A DNA stretch of 64,000 bases. Origin: Brachypodium distachyon (lineage: Eukaryota > Streptophyta > Magnoliopsida > Poales > Poaceae). Both the position numbers and the translations under genes were made by a program. The notes below the pieces were generated by a model. The model did no database searches and was not told the DNA's origin. It was given only the letters and a program-made list of their open reading frames with translations. Numbering within the stretch: position 1 is the stretch's first letter; the number at the start of each line of letters is the position of its first letter. Location: NCBI RefSeq assembly GCF_000005505.3, contig NC_016133.3:34620737-34684736 (forward strand). The letters run 5' to 3'. Below are positions 33,990 to 45,965 of the stretch, piece after piece.

Positions 33990-34850
33990 CCTCTTCCCTA
34001 AACGTAGGGAACCACATGTCCATTCTCTAAACTGAGAAAAGCTCCGACGCAAAAATAACTGCCGTCTTCACTTTCTTTCCGAGCGAACCCGCCGCCTCTG
34101 CTCTCACCACGCCGCCGCCTAGGCTCGCCGCCGGCCATGGCTGGCTTCCGGAAACACCTCCGCGTGCCTCCGGAGGGCTCCCCGAGCCCATTTCCCCGTT
34201 GAAATTGGCTCATGACGCCGCCTGTCGCGCCCTCGAAGCCGCCTGCCGCCGGCTCGCTCCGCCGTCAATTCGGCCGGCGCGGTTGCCGAAAAGCTTGGGT
34301 TCGGCCTCCAAAGGTCCATCCTCTCCCTCCTGGAGGCTTGAATCGGTCCCCGGCGACCTCCCGATGGCCTCCCCCGAGCCCATCCTCACCTCGTCAGATC
34401 CACCAGATGCGGAGGCGCGCCCCAACGGCCCTGCGACATGCGGGCGCGGCGGGCTTGGTGCACGGGGGCGCACGGCTCGGCTGGTTCGCGGGCGGCCGAG
34501 CGGGAGGCACGACGCGAGCAGCAGACGGAGGCGCGGGCGGCAGGATGCAAGCGGCGGCGCGGGGCCTCGCGGGCGGCAACAGGCGAGCGGCCGTAGAGGA
34601 GGGAGATGGGATGAGCAGAGGAGGGAGACGATGAGCAGAGCAAGAAGAAGGCGTTGGGGAGAAGAAGATATTCAATGACAGGTGGGGTCGTTTGGTGAGT
34701 GGGATGAAAAGAAAATTTAGGGAATGAGTTATTGGAAACCTACCGGAGAAGAGTCCATTTTTTCTTGAAAAAGTTTCTCCTCCTATCCTAAAACTGGTTT
34801 TTGGGAACCGGTTTCAGGGAACCTGATGGAGATGGTCTAATACGGCACAG
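33990..34850. mobile_element. GC-rich probable transposon with captured coding-like sequence
   Basis: AT-rich shoulders surround a very GC-rich core (about 34080-34660). A plus-strand frame starts MAGFRKHLRVPPEGSPSPFP at 34137 and then shifts. The right shoulder ends GGAACCTGATGGAGATGGTC, like the ends of grass DNA elements. No clear inverted terminus or duplication was found. Confidence 0.35.
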
Positions 34851-34962
34851 GTAATTTTTTCGGGGTGGTAAAGAAAAAAGTAAATATAAATATAAAAAAG
34901 ACAGAAAAAAACTCTTGTTGAGTTACTGTTACAAAGACTACACTTTTTTTTTAAAAAAACTA

Positions 34963-35070
34963 CTCCCTCCGAACATATTACTTGTCTCAAATTTGTCAAA
35001 TATATATGCATTTATGTTTAAAAAGTGTGTAGATGCATGTAATATTCCGACAAGTAATTCCGATCACAGG
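34963..35070. mobile_element. Decayed Stowaway MITE
   Basis: TA-CTCCCTCCGAACATATTAC at the left; the right end has GACAAGTAATTCCGATCAC, a degraded inverted copy. Confidence 0.65.
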
Positions 35071-35105
35071 ATATACATCTTTTCGTTTTATATCAATTTT
35101 TTAGG

Positions 35106-36190
35106 ACAGTAAAATCAGGCACAATCCCAGCCCAGGCCACCCGCACTTTCGGCTGTTAAACCATGTGGGCAAGCAAAACCTAACCGTAGTCGGAGGCCTG
35201 TAGTTGATCGGGCCCGTGGGCTACCTGGTCCAAGCTGGGCCTCGCGAAATCTCCCCGCAGGCTGCCCCTCCCGTTTCCGCAGCGCCTGCAGCATCGACTG
35301 TTGCATCTCGTTCGATCGATCGAGGAGGCCTGCTGGATGCGTGGATCGACTGAAAACCGATCCGCCGTCGGGATTCATATGGCGCGCATCGGTGGAGGAT
35401 CCGAAGGGGCAACGTTGTGGACGAGATTGAGTTAATTCGGCCTTCAATCAAGCAATCGATCGCCCCCGCAAAAGCATCAACTCCAGATGGGCTCCACTCA
35501 CCGGCGGACGACGTGCTGCTATATTCAGGGCATCTCAAGGGAAGGCCCCACATTTGTCCATTGAGTCCATGATAAAATTTTGTAATCAAATGGAAATTCT
35601 CATTTGTTCAAAAGTGGTCCACAACTCTCATTTCTTTCCCAATTTTGGGGAAAATATAGCTAGCCCTCATCTGTGCAAAACTACTACAAACGTTATCCAT
35701 TTGTCTTCTTGACCCACATATCAAAGACTCGTGAAGGGATAAATGAAGGGTGATCATTGGACAACAAGATATTTTCCACACCCTTCGAGATGGCTTTACT
35801 ACCTCTTCCTTCTCGGGCCTATAAATGACCCATGTTTCTTTCTTTTGCTCAGTCGTCGTCTCCTCCTTGCGGCAGCGCTCACCGTTAGCCTTGCTCAACA
35901 TGACTCTGCGCATGGTCGCACCCGAGTCCTCCTCTCTATCTTTGTTCTTCCTGGTCCTCTCCCTCGCCGCTAGATTGCGTGCCCCACTCACTAGAACTAT
36001 ACCTTCTCCGCTTCGTTTCTGCAGAGATGGATGCACGTGCAGGCGGTGGCAGCTTTTTTTTTCTTTTGAGGCATGGTGGCAGCTTTAGTCATGGTGATGG
36101 CGCGAACGCTGATGGCACGGGGACCCTAATACGAGGAGAGAACCGTTGTGGATGTCGTCAAAATCGGATGGTACTTTTTTTATTCATCCA
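35106..36190. other. Repeat-derived spacer, no gene supported
   Basis: Opens with AGGACAGTAAAATCAGGCAC, also found in variant form at 59487. The remainder (35500-36190) has open frames on both strands without family features. Confidence 0.35.
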
Positions 36191-36249
36191 TATACTCCTT
36201 CGTCCCATATTAATTAATTTTCTATTACATGTATCTAGATGCTTTTTAA

Positions 36250-37843
36250 GAGCAACTCCAACCGCCCCCCCTAAAAGCCCCCTAAACGGGCTTGGGGGGC
36301 GCCGGCACGAAAAATCCAATCCAGCCGGCCTCCCCAAAATGTTTTTTTAGGCAACGCAGCCCAGAAAGTTAGCCGGCGCCCCCAGGTCGAACCCAGCCCA
36401 CTGGGAGGCGAGCGGGGGCGCCGGCGTCTCGCGTTCTTGCGGCGGACCCGCCTTGTCAGCGGGTATTAATCGCCCTCGCAGGTTTCCCACCGGCTTCTTC
36501 TCGGCGCCCGAGGCGATTAATGGCGATCGTCGGGTAAAGACCCGCTGGTTGCCACGCGGCCGCGCCCCCGCGCATTCCCGACACCTTATCGCCGTGTTCA
36601 CACCGCTCGCCAGTTTGCATTCCCCGCCTATAAAAAGCATCTCCGACACTCGCGCCCCTCGCCATTGTTCCTTCCGCCTCCATCTCCCTCACTCGCGCCC
36701 CTCGCCATCCATCTTCTCGCCTGCAGAATAGATGGCGCCACCGTGAATGGCTAGACCCGCCGCTGGCTAACGGTGGAGGAAGCCAACGCCATCCACCGTG
36801 CCGGCCACCCGTGCCCGCCGGACATTCGGCCTCCCGACGACTGGAAGATGAGCACCGGCAGCATTCCGATGTCGCCGGTGCCTCACGGGCCGAGGAGGCA
36901 GGTGGCCATCACGGAGGCTTTCTTCCACGAGCGAACGCCAGCGCAACGCCTCCAGCCGGCGTGGGACCGGCACACCGGCACGGAGTGGCCGACATTCTTC
37001 GAGCGCCGACACGCGGAGTAGATGGCGTGTTACGAGCCCGTCAGGCCACCGATGGGCGCCTCTGGTGGGAGGAGACGGGCCGCACCCTTGACGGCGTGCG
37101 GGCCCACATCGCGGCTGGTAACCGGCCGCGGCTGGAGTATCTGCCGGCGGCTAGAGGGCCAGGTGGAGGACGCCACCGCTACCTCACGGCCTCCTCTGGC
37201 TCCTCTTCTTCCTCCTCACGGCCTCCTCGTCTTCTCATCAAGGACGAGCCGGGCTCCTCCCGGGGGCGCTAGACGCCTAAGCCAGGGCCGGGGTGGAGAC
37301 CGGAGGCGGAAGACGAGCGGTGGGCGCTCGAGTTCTGCCTCGACAGCGACCCAGAAGAATTTCCGGGGCAACTGGCGGCGGAGCGCGCCAGCCAGCGCGA
37401 GGCCGAGGAGGCATCCCGGCTCGGCCTCGCCATGACGGACGCCGAAGCCGAGGCATGGAGCCAGCAGGAGGCCGAGAGGGAGGCGGCGGCGGTGACGAGG
37501 GCAAGGGGGAAGATGCCGGTGCTGAAGAAGCCGAAGACGGAGGTGAAGGCGGAGTCGATCACCATCGACTCCGACTTCGACGCCTACCTCGACGAGTTCA
37601 GCGACTCGCGCGGCCATTTTTTAATTTTAGAATTATGTAAAAAAAACTTTATGTTTAATTAAATTTCGTCGAGTTTAGTTACATTTCGCCGAATTTAGTC
37701 AAGTTTTTCCTATTTTCAATTTTGGGGGGAGTTGGTATTGGGGACGCGGCTGGGTCATGGCGGAACCCTAATTTTCTTTTTGCGCCGGCGCCCCCCCAAA
37801 TGGCTGCGTCGGATGCCAAATGGGGGGACGGCTGGAGTTGCTC
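36250..37843. mobile_element. PIF/Harbinger-type non-autonomous element (1594 bp) inside the Stowaway
   Basis: Inverted ends GAGCAACTCCAACCG at the left and CGGCTGGAGTTGCTC at the right, flanked by TAA at 36247-36249 and 37844-37846. A 3-bp TAA/TTA duplication is characteristic of PIF/Harbinger. No transposase; the interior carries an unrelated coding-like sequence. Confidence 0.8.
36733..37640 (+). pseudogene. Broken ORF carried by the Harbinger-type element
   Basis: A plus-strand line reads LTVEEANAIHRAGHPCPPDI (with one shift), then HGPRRQVAITEAFFHERTPA, WPTFFERRHAE-stop near 37020, and in other frames GRTLDGVRAHIAAGN, LIKDEPGSS and later EVKAESITIDSDFDAYLDEF. I recognise this as a hypothetical protein that is highly repeated in Triticeae and TE-borne. 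Several stops and shifts. Function unknown. Confidence 0.55.
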
Positions 37844-37905
37844 TAAGCATAGATACATTCATATTTGAGCAAATTTGAGTCATTTAATATGAGACGGAGG
37901 GAGTA

Positions 37906-38789
37906 TTTGTTTTCAATTCCTTTTCAGGGATCTTTGGTGTCCTGCTGGATTGTTCCGCCGAGGGGATTGTCCTATGGTTCGAAGGCAAGCAAATAAGGGA
38001 GCCATAGTTCATACAATATAGATAACTCAAGCCGGTGCTTGTGCAGGTATATTTGATTTCCGCCATAGTTCATACTTACAAGTTTTACACTGGTTGACGA
38101 TTTTAGAGACCGTCCAACCTAATTGATCGAATGGTGGAGAAATAGGAAGTACTGGAAAGTACTGAAACAAAAGTACTGTAAAGTACCGGAAAGTACTCCG
38201 TTCCGGTATCTCCTTCTCCCGTAAATCTCTCCTCTGTAAGTTCTCCCTTCCACCTTGCCATCTCTGTTGTGGGGCCGAATTAGTATTGGGACCTTAAACA
38301 ACGCATGTTATGTTGGCTTTAAGAGATCGGAGAGAGTCAAGGAAGAGAGATCCCGAAATTGGTCGCGCACGATGTTTGGCCAGATAATTAAGACGAGTTT
38401 GTCGGTTCTCATCGTTACATCTCTAGTTGTCTGAGTGTTTGGCATGGGAGTCGCCCCTTGCTGCTTGGGTCTGGCCAGCTCCGCCATGCGCAAGTTTTAC
38501 CATCGATGGCGTGGGCTGACGGCAAGCTCAGCCGGCCGGCCGGCTTCCTAGATATCAAAGGCAAAGCTCACCACCTATAACGGCCGTCGTAATTAACTGT
38601 GTTAAATCAGCCGATCTTGTTACCATTTTACACAAGTAGCCCATAGTTAGAGATCAACGGACATAATTAATTCCGGCGGGAGTACTGAAAAGTACTGAGA
38701 AATACTCGACAATCACCGTAAAAGCGCTCACAATATAGATAATTCAAGCCGGTGCTTGTGCAAGTATATTTGAAATTGAAATCTAATTT
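37906..38789. other. AT-rich spacer with a short repeat
   Basis: Around 38143-38200 the unit GGAAAGTACTG recurs several times, and variants return near 38683-38705. AATATAGATAA(C/T)TCAAGCCGG occurs at 38016 and 38732. No gene. Confidence 0.4.
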
Positions 38790-39105
38790 CAGTTTGTTTG
38801 GCACCCATCATTTGGGACTAGAATTGTGGAATTCATTTTGAATTCTAGAAACTAACTTGTTTGGTTGGCACGGAATTGACTACATGAATTCAATTTGCAA
38901 TTCCATGGAATCACAATACAACTAACCTCAATTCCTTTCTATAAGCCATCATTTCTCTGAAATTGTCTCTAACTCTACAAATCCATGTGGTAGACAAACA
39001 TGATTTTTGAATCCGGAATTCAAATTCAACCAAATGAAATCCTACCAAAAATTAGATTTCATTTCATTTGGACCAAATGAAATGAAACGAGGGGTGCCAA
39101 ACTGA
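38790..39105. mobile_element. MITE-like element (about 316 bp)
   Basis: Ends CAGTTTGTTTGGCACCC and GGGGTGCCAAACTGAG form an inverted repeat with one small indel. The interior is rich in GAATTC/AATTCCA repeats. Superfamily uncertain (hAT or similar); duplication not identified. Confidence 0.55.
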
Positions 39106-39330
39106 GTTGTAATGGATTAGCTAGCTCTCTTGGTTATTTACAAACAGATTGTGTGTGTATCCATCCGGCAAAACAGCTGCTTCTAGAAGACTGCCCTCTG
39201 GACTCTGGTGCTTTAGGAAGCTCTACATCAAATTTATTTAGTTCAGGTAGGTGGTTTCTTTCTATTGAAGAGAACGGATTTTATTCGATATGCGACAATT
39301 TGTCGAGCTCCAGATCGAACAGACACAGAC

Positions 39331-40489
39331 TAGATACAAGTGAACAATGGGGGTCCAAGTTTCCTGAGTTATGACTTCTTCTGTTGAATGCTTAGATTGG
39401 AGCCTCTGCTGTAATTCTTTTTGTTTCTTTGAGGTAGAGCCTCGATCTGCTGTAATTTTGTTTCATGATGCAGGGTCTCCTATCAGTAAACTGGAACTCT
39501 TTTTTTGCTCTGCCTCTGACGATGGCAGCCAGGTTTTTTTATTCAGATCTTGCAGTTCGGTTCTTGCCGTGGATGGATGGTACCATGTGTTATGTATGCA
39601 TATCTGAGTACGTGTGGATTATAGGATGGTTATAGATGTTTATGGAAAAATACTAATTAGATGTGTCGGAAATTTCTTGCAACTATTTTCCCATCCAGTT
39701 CGACCTCCATAGCCGTGCATGTATTACTGTAAAAACTGGCTGCTGTTTGGCAAAGTTTCCCATGTAATACTCAGCAAAGTTTTTCATGTATTTGCATAGC
39801 TATTTCATCATGTGCATCATGTTAGCTCTTTACCTATTTCCTCGACTAAGATATTCGATGAACTTTGGTGCAAGAACAACTGTTTTTTTTTTACCCCGAA
39901 GAACAACTGTTTCATGTTCATCACTAAAATGTTCTTTTCAATTGCTAATGTTGCATTTACAGTAGCACTACCTTTCAGATGGATTGTTACATTTCTTTTC
40001 TTGTTTCCATTTTTGGGAGGTTACCATTTTCCTTGTGTGGTAGGCACTTCTTGTGATTGGCAGCTACCGACTGATTGACCGAATGTTTTATCAGCAACCA
40101 TGTTAACCACATCCAATTGGTTTGCTTACTTGATTACAGGCTTTATCAGTAGACCACTTGGTTCGTTTGTGTTATAAAGGGCAACAATTAGAATATATAT
40201 AAAGTTATAAACTTCTGGGTAGTATGGGACCATTCTGATAGTGATAGAGAAAACAGTATCAAATGTCAAAAGTATTTTGTTTATTTTGCTGGCCTGTGTT
40301 AAATTATAGGCGTGGACCATCTCCATCTGGGCCATCTTATAAAACCTGCAGGTTTGAGTTCTGATCTTAATAATTTCCATCTCATTTCGGTAGGGTCATT
40401 ACAAGAATTACAAAGGAGGCTCCAATCTAAGCATTCGACAGCAGAAGTCATACCTCAAGATTCTTTGACCCCAGTGTTCACTTGTATGT
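39331..40489. repeat. Long imperfect inverted repeat, about 90-bp arms
   Basis: The left arm 39331-39420 pairs with the right arm 40400-40489. The core GAATGCTTAGATTGGAGCCT (39386-39405) is perfectly inverted at 40417-40436, and matching continues on both sides (TACAAGTGAACA, TATGACTTC). The 980-bp loop has no supported gene. Confidence 0.7.
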
Positions 40490-40600
40490 AGAGTGTGAGA
40501 TATTCCTTCTGGCAGTTACAATCTAGGTAAATTCAAGCAAGCTTTGTACTATATGAGTAACGTTTGAAATCTGGCAACCTAAAATATTTCACTGCTCAAA

Positions 40601-41804
40601 TCTCACCTAATAATAAAAGGAGGAAAGCTTCCTTCGTCGTCGTCCGTCGCTAGGCGCTTTCGTAAGCTGCCGAGCAGAATTGCCTCTGTCCGAGTTTCCA
40701 GTCCCCACCTGATGCCGAAAACAAAAAAGCCGATCCCACGCCCGATCTCCTTTCTCTCCCCATCTCGCTGGCCTAGATCTCTCTCTGACCTTTCTCCCCG
40801 CATTCCCGCAAGGCTGCAATGGCCAGACGCACGAACTGTGACAACCTCGACCGACCGCGGCGGGGACGACGACCCACGAGGGGGAGAAGGCGAGGGCGCC
40901 TGGTCCACGCCGTTCGTGAGCGGGCCGTCCAGCCCCAGCGTGCCGATGAGCCCCACCCACGGCGCTGCTCTTCCGCGTAGCCGCTGCCATGCCTAGCGGG
41001 TCTCGCACTGCCGCATACGGGCAGCGCATCTTGCTCCCCCGACGTCTCCCCTCGCTCCGCCGCCCGCCACTGCAGCCGGAGAGCTGCACCTCCCAATCCA
41101 CAAACCCCGCGCGCCGCATTGCGGGTGAACCGGCCGCGCCAGCACCGCACTAGAGCTGGATGTCGTTGCCTCGCCCGTGCTCCGGGCCGGAGCACCTCGT
41201 AGGCCTCGCAGTCTCGCACGCCCTCATGAACCGGCCGCCGCCGCTCTGGTACGTGCCTAGGTGCCACCGCACACCTTAGCGCCACCGCACACCTATACGC
41301 ATCACGCGTGAACCGGCCGGGACATCGTCAGCACCTCGCGATTGCTTTCGCTGTGCTTTTCTGTAAACAACTTGCAAAGGTGATCAGGTTGTCATTGTTT
41401 CTTTTTACATGATTTGCTATTGCTGGCCCATTCTGAAATTATAGTGCAGTGATTTTTTAGTTTTGGCGTATTTTTGTTACCACTGAAACTGTCTTGTTCA
41501 AAACCTGAAAATCATTCTTGGTCCATATAATTGACACCAGAGGACATGTCTTGATGTTATCCAAAAGAATACATAAGATATTTGCACGAGTAAATTGACA
41601 AATTTGTGAACTAAATTAAGAAGATTCAGATGGATGCTCTAAAGGGCAACCTTAATTTTAAACAACATTGATGTGGATTTTTCTTATTCTCATGGAGATA
41701 TTTCTTAGGGCATGTGTAATTCATTTCATTAAATGTCATGTGTCGGTTTTTTCTTCTAAAATGTGACTTAAGAGGTCGTGGCAACGCACGGGCACTGTAC
41801 TCGT
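40601..41804 (+). mobile_element. Helitron-like element
   Basis: Starts TCTCACCTAATAATAAAAGG after an A and ends with a small hairpin in CGTGGCAACGCACGGGCACT followed by GTACTCGT. This resembles grass Helitrons (TC start, hairpin, CTAGT end), with the last bases degraded. The GC-rich core 40640-41300 has overlapping open frames on both strands and may be captured gene pieces. No Rep/helicase. Confidence 0.5.
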
Positions 41805-41833
41805 ATAAATAAAAGCATGAAAAGCATATGGGA

Positions 41834-43160
41834 TTTTTTTTTGAAAGGAAGGATTTATTCATTAGAAGCAAAGTACAGTACTTAGTGTGATACCCATCAC
41901 ACTTACAAGGTTCAGAGCTTGTTGTACAGGGCAGACAGCATCTCTGTGAGAGGAATTGATACATGTAACTCTAGCGGGGCTACAGATGTTTAGAAGATTA
42001 ACACTAGAAGCTAGATCATGAGCCACTGCATTGCAGTCTCTAGGGATATGCTTTCTGAGAAAGCTGGAGGAGTTTTATTCGAAATTTCAGCAAGCAAAGG
42101 TCTAATCGACCAATGCCCCGGGGAATGCTGAAGGTTTCTTTGATCGGCAGCTTGACTAGTGATATTATCTGAGAGGAGAAGGCCTCTTTCAAATTGAAGG
42201 CACCTGATGAGATCTGCAGCAAGAAGAAGAGCCCAAGCTTCAGCCAGCAATGGAGAGTTGCTGGGAGGGGAAGCCACCGAGACCTGCACCTTTAATTTTT
42301 CTGTCTGGGAGAAATGTTCAATGTAAACTCCAAGACCTGCTTTGGCTTCCAATGAACCTGAACTTTGCTGAGGCAACTTCCAGGCTGCATCAGAATAGAC
42401 ATGAGTACCTGGAGAGGAAAAACTCAGAGTAAAGTTAATAGGATCCCGTTTTTGATTATTTCCCTGCTGAGGTTCAGGAGTTGAGGCATTGTCTCTAAGC
42501 TCAAAGCTTGTGCAGCTAATGAGGGCTTGCGCTGCCTTGAAGACCTGTTGGGGCTTAGCTTTTTTCTTGCTAAAGAGGCAATCATTCCTAGCTTTCCAGA
42601 GACACTAAAGAAAAGTAAGAACATTTTGCAGGGAAGCAGAAGGGTGGCCAGAGGTTAAAATGTTAGTCAAAGTGGCAGCCACACTAGGATTGGAATTCAC
42701 AATAAGATCAATTCTTATGAACCAAGGATCTGAAAACCAAGCTGCTCTGGAAAAGGGACAGAGAAAAAGGAGGTGCAAATCATCCTCAATCACACCACAC
42801 CTGCAACAGAGTTTGCTTATATGCTTAGAGTAATTACCTGCTCTTTTATCTGTGGGAAGGGCTCTCGTAATTAATCTCCAAGCAAAGAGTTGAACTCTAG
42901 GTATAAGCGTTTTGGAAGCCCAAATGGTGTTGAGAAGAGCAAGATCAAGCTGCTGGATGGGAGAAGGAGAAGAGCTGGAATAGATCTGTTGAATAGCTAA
43001 TTTGTAAGCACTTTTGATAGTACAGATAACTAAAGGGTTATGTTTCCAGCACAAAATGTCATTCCCTGGAGACTGGAGAATAGGAGTGTCGAGAATAGAT
43101 CTAACAGCTTGAGGAGAGAAGAGGTTTCGGATGAGATTCATAGTTGATTCCTTACTGTGC
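41834..43160 (-). mobile_element. LINE 3' half on the minus strand (zf-RVT plus RNase H), decayed
   Basis: On the minus strand: SPQAVRSILDTPILQSP, KHNPLVICTIKSAYKLAIQQ, IPRVQLFAWRLITRALPTDK, and CCRCGVIEDDLHLLFLCPFS (zf-RVT). After a break near 42610 come WKARNDCLFSKKKAKPQ and an RNase H-like domain with VYSDAAWK, AEAWALLLAADLIRC and LLLSDN. The 3' end is an oligo-A tract (T run at 41834-41842 on the plus strand). A frame change near 42605 and others make it dead. The 5' part with the RT core is missing. Confidence 0.8.
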
Positions 43161-43302
43161 CTGCACTTTACTGTGCCTGCACTGTAGATCCAGGACACTG
43201 TAGATGTATAATAGAGGCAAGGTCGCAAGGACTCCTATGGTTCACATGCTTGCCATTCGAAACCCTTGTAACCTTCGTAACTTGTGGCTTCATGGTCGTC
43301 AC

Positions 43303-44105
43303 CAGGGTGGGCATTCGGTTAGACCGAACCGATCGGTTCGGTTCTTCAGGTTATTTGAAAATTCGGTTTTCCAAAATTGATGACCGATCAGTTTCCTGAA
43401 AAATACCTAACCGAAATTTCGGTCAACCGAGAAATTCGGTTCGGTCTCGGTTCTTGTCCGAACTGACCGATACAAAACAATCAAGGCAAAGAATGCTTGA
43501 CTGATCAACCATTGAAGTCGCACCTCGCACTCGCCAACCGAGATTCAAGCCGCAGCTTCGTCCGCCAGGTGCTGCTAGACGCGCTGGCCGCATGGAAAGC
43601 GAGAGATGGGCCACCGGGAAAGAGAGAGAGAGGATGGAACCGTCCGCCGGGGAAGGGAGAGAGTGAGGAGAAGGCGCCGGGCGCCGGCGGCTGGCTGCTG
43701 GATCACCATCGCGGGCGATTTGTGTGGCCAGCGTCGGCCGCTAGAGTAACGGGAGTTGGGGAATTGGGATGGGATCGATTCGGATGGCGTGCAGATGGAT
43801 CGGGTGGTGTGGGTGGGAACTGGGCTGAGCAACCTGAAGATTTCGGTGGACTAGGGCACTGGGCCGGACGGCCTTCCTGGGCCTTTTCTGGCCTGGTAGG
43901 GGTGGCCATGCACGAGCACGAGGCATACGAATACTTCGGTTTTTTTGGGGGTTTTGGGTTAACCGAGACTAGAAACCGAACTGACCAAAAAAACTTCGGT
44001 TTTCTGAGTTTTCTGACCAAGTTTCATACGGTTCTTCGGTTTCGGTTTAATCGGCTTCGGTTCTTGGTTTCTTGGTGATCGGTCTCGGTTTTTTTGCCCA
44101 ACCTC
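43303..44105. mobile_element. hAT-like non-autonomous element (803 bp)
   Basis: Ends CAGGGTGGGCATTCGG and (inverted) TTTGCCCAACCTC, flanked by GTCGTCAC at 43295-43302 and GTCGGCAC at 44106-44113, 8-bp duplications with one mismatch. Both arms are filled with CGGTT/CCGAAC repeats; the GC-rich centre (43500-43900) is open for 193 codons (43497-44078) without recognisable features. Confidence 0.7.
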
Positions 44106-44113
44106 GTCGGCAC

Positions 44114-45513
44114 CATCTGCATAGGACGGCACCGTCCTTTTTCAGGTGACTTGTGCTCCTCTTTGTACTGATGATTACGAACTACAGGTGACGATTTCGT
44201 ATCCTGGTCACCTGTTTCCCCCTTCAGCTTACAGCCTCTACACCCTGCTCTACTAATTTACACAGCAGTATCCCGATTTCTTTGGCTAGGGTGAAATATT
44301 GTGTTAAAATGTTGCCTGGCTCCATTTTATCCAGGTTCTTCTTCTTTTAATACTACTATGTTTACTTAATGGGGATTCAGATGGAATTGCCCTTTTGGTT
44401 TTGTCCTATTAACCACGTCTATGCTTTAGAAAAAACTGCAGTTGTGACATATTCAAATAATTGTGATTAACTGGGCTCTGGACATTATTTTGTAGGTCAT
44501 GCATCAAATGGATTGGCCAGCATCTTAATTGTGCAAATTACAAACCGCTTTACTATTTAGTATAATTTGGAAGTACATTTGCCATTCGCAGAAGTGTTGG
44601 TAGTATGCTAAACTGCAAGTTACCACCAAGTTGTTAAATTTCTCAGGAACAGAAAGGGCCAACAAGCGTCTTGGCTTCCAGTAGTGATAATTTCTGTTTG
44701 GATGTCCAAAATTTCTTCCTATGGTCTAACTAAATAAAGAACAATGGAAATCTGAGTGCAATCTTTGTTTCGTCTTCCTTCCAGTGAGCTACCGCTGTCA
44801 GCTGCAAAGGATTTGGTGTGAGTGATGTCCAATCCTCCTCTTCTTGACGCTGATGTGAGATCCATTGCTGCACAAAGTCTAACCTTTCATCATAAATTTC
44901 CCGAGATACCTGGATTGTCAACTTTTTCTCAAATGCTTCTCTAGGAGGTACTGTTTCTCTCTCTGTTTGCACCTTTTCTTTTCTTTTTACCTATTGTTGA
45001 TCTGATGATGCGTGACCCATACTTGAGATGCGGAGAACAATGACTCACCGCTCAACACGTAGGCGACCACGCTATGGGCCAAACTCCCCTCACCGACAAC
45101 AACACCTCTGGACGTCCCGATTAATGACCAGCTGGTTCTTGTTCAGAATTTGCTTGCTTCTTTGTCCTTTTTCTGTTTTGCGGAATTCAGGAAGAATGAT
45201 GGAGAAGCTCTATAAGTTAGTGTGGAGGAAGCGGAAGGCGGGATCGATTGCATCGGCGGCAGCGTTTGATCTGGTGTTCAATATATGCTCAATATATTGT
45301 GAACTACGGAGTAGTATTAGATACTCTTTTTAGCTGTCTGATCAACCTGTACAAAATTCAATGCACTGCTTCGTTATGTTTTCCTCCCACAAAAACCAAT
45401 AAATTGATTATTTATTATTTTTCTCCTAACAAACTAAGTTCATGCGAAAACTCTGATCGATCTTGTTATTGTTGAAACTGACGGGTGTGGCAACGCGCAC
45501 CGTCATGACCTAG
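44114..45513 (+). other. Spacer ending in a Helitron-type 3' terminus
   Basis: The right end, GGTGTGGCAACGCGCACC plus CCTAG before T (45484-45513), has the hairpin and CTAG-T of Helitron 3' ends and shares GTGGCAACGC with the end at 41780. The matching 5' end was not found. A charged minus-strand frame (44730-44972, with EKKLTIQVSREIYDERLDFV) and a short plus-strand frame (45196-45330) may be exons of captured genes. Confidence 0.4.
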
Positions 45514-45695
45514 TTACCTTGTATTTTTGGACAAACTGTAGTGCGAAACTCGTAATCTCGCTGTGAACTCCACTAACAACGTAACTGACATTGGGACTCA
45601 CTTGTCAGACACGAAAAGTGACTTAACTAGTTCGGTTCAGTTTGGTTTTCTCTTTTTTTCCTGGTTCGGGCAGGTGGCCTGCTCTTGGGGTTTGT

Positions 45696-45843
45696 TTGGT
45701 ATGTGCCACATCTTGCTATACCAAATGTGCGCAAGAATTGACTTGCCAATTTTTTGGCCAACAATTTCCAACCCTCATTTTATCAACTATTTGGCAAGAA
45801 TATGTAAGTAAGAAGTATATTTTTTCCAACAATCCAAACGAGA
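45696..45843. mobile_element. Possible small MITE
   Basis: GGGTTTGTTTGGTATGTGCC at the left and CAATCCAAACGAGAGCC at the right are loosely inverted. No clear duplication. Confidence 0.25.
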
Positions 45844-45965
45844 GCCAAAATATCATAGACACAAATAGCGCTCGAATGTCCGCGCTCTAAACTTTGGGCG
45901 CGTACGATCAAGTTCACAACTATTGTATACATGCATTAGTGTTATTAACAAAATTTTAAGATGTT

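Larger units (their letters stand above)
36195..37903. mobile_element. Stowaway MITE split by a nested element
   Basis: Left part CTCCTTCGTCCCATATTAAT to 36249; right part from 37844 (AAGCATAGATACATTC) to ATATGAGACGGAGGGAG at 37903. TA flanks both ends. Joined, the two parts match the intact Stowaways at 30455 and 58275. Confidence 0.85.

Noticed and set aside
34199..34678. Frames of 85-159 codons on both strands
   Set aside because: Low-complexity GC-rich repeat; several overlapping frames are open at once, as expected by composition.
40607..41285. 170-codon minus-strand frames
   Set aside because: GC-rich core of the Helitron-like element; no recognisable domain, mutually overlapping.
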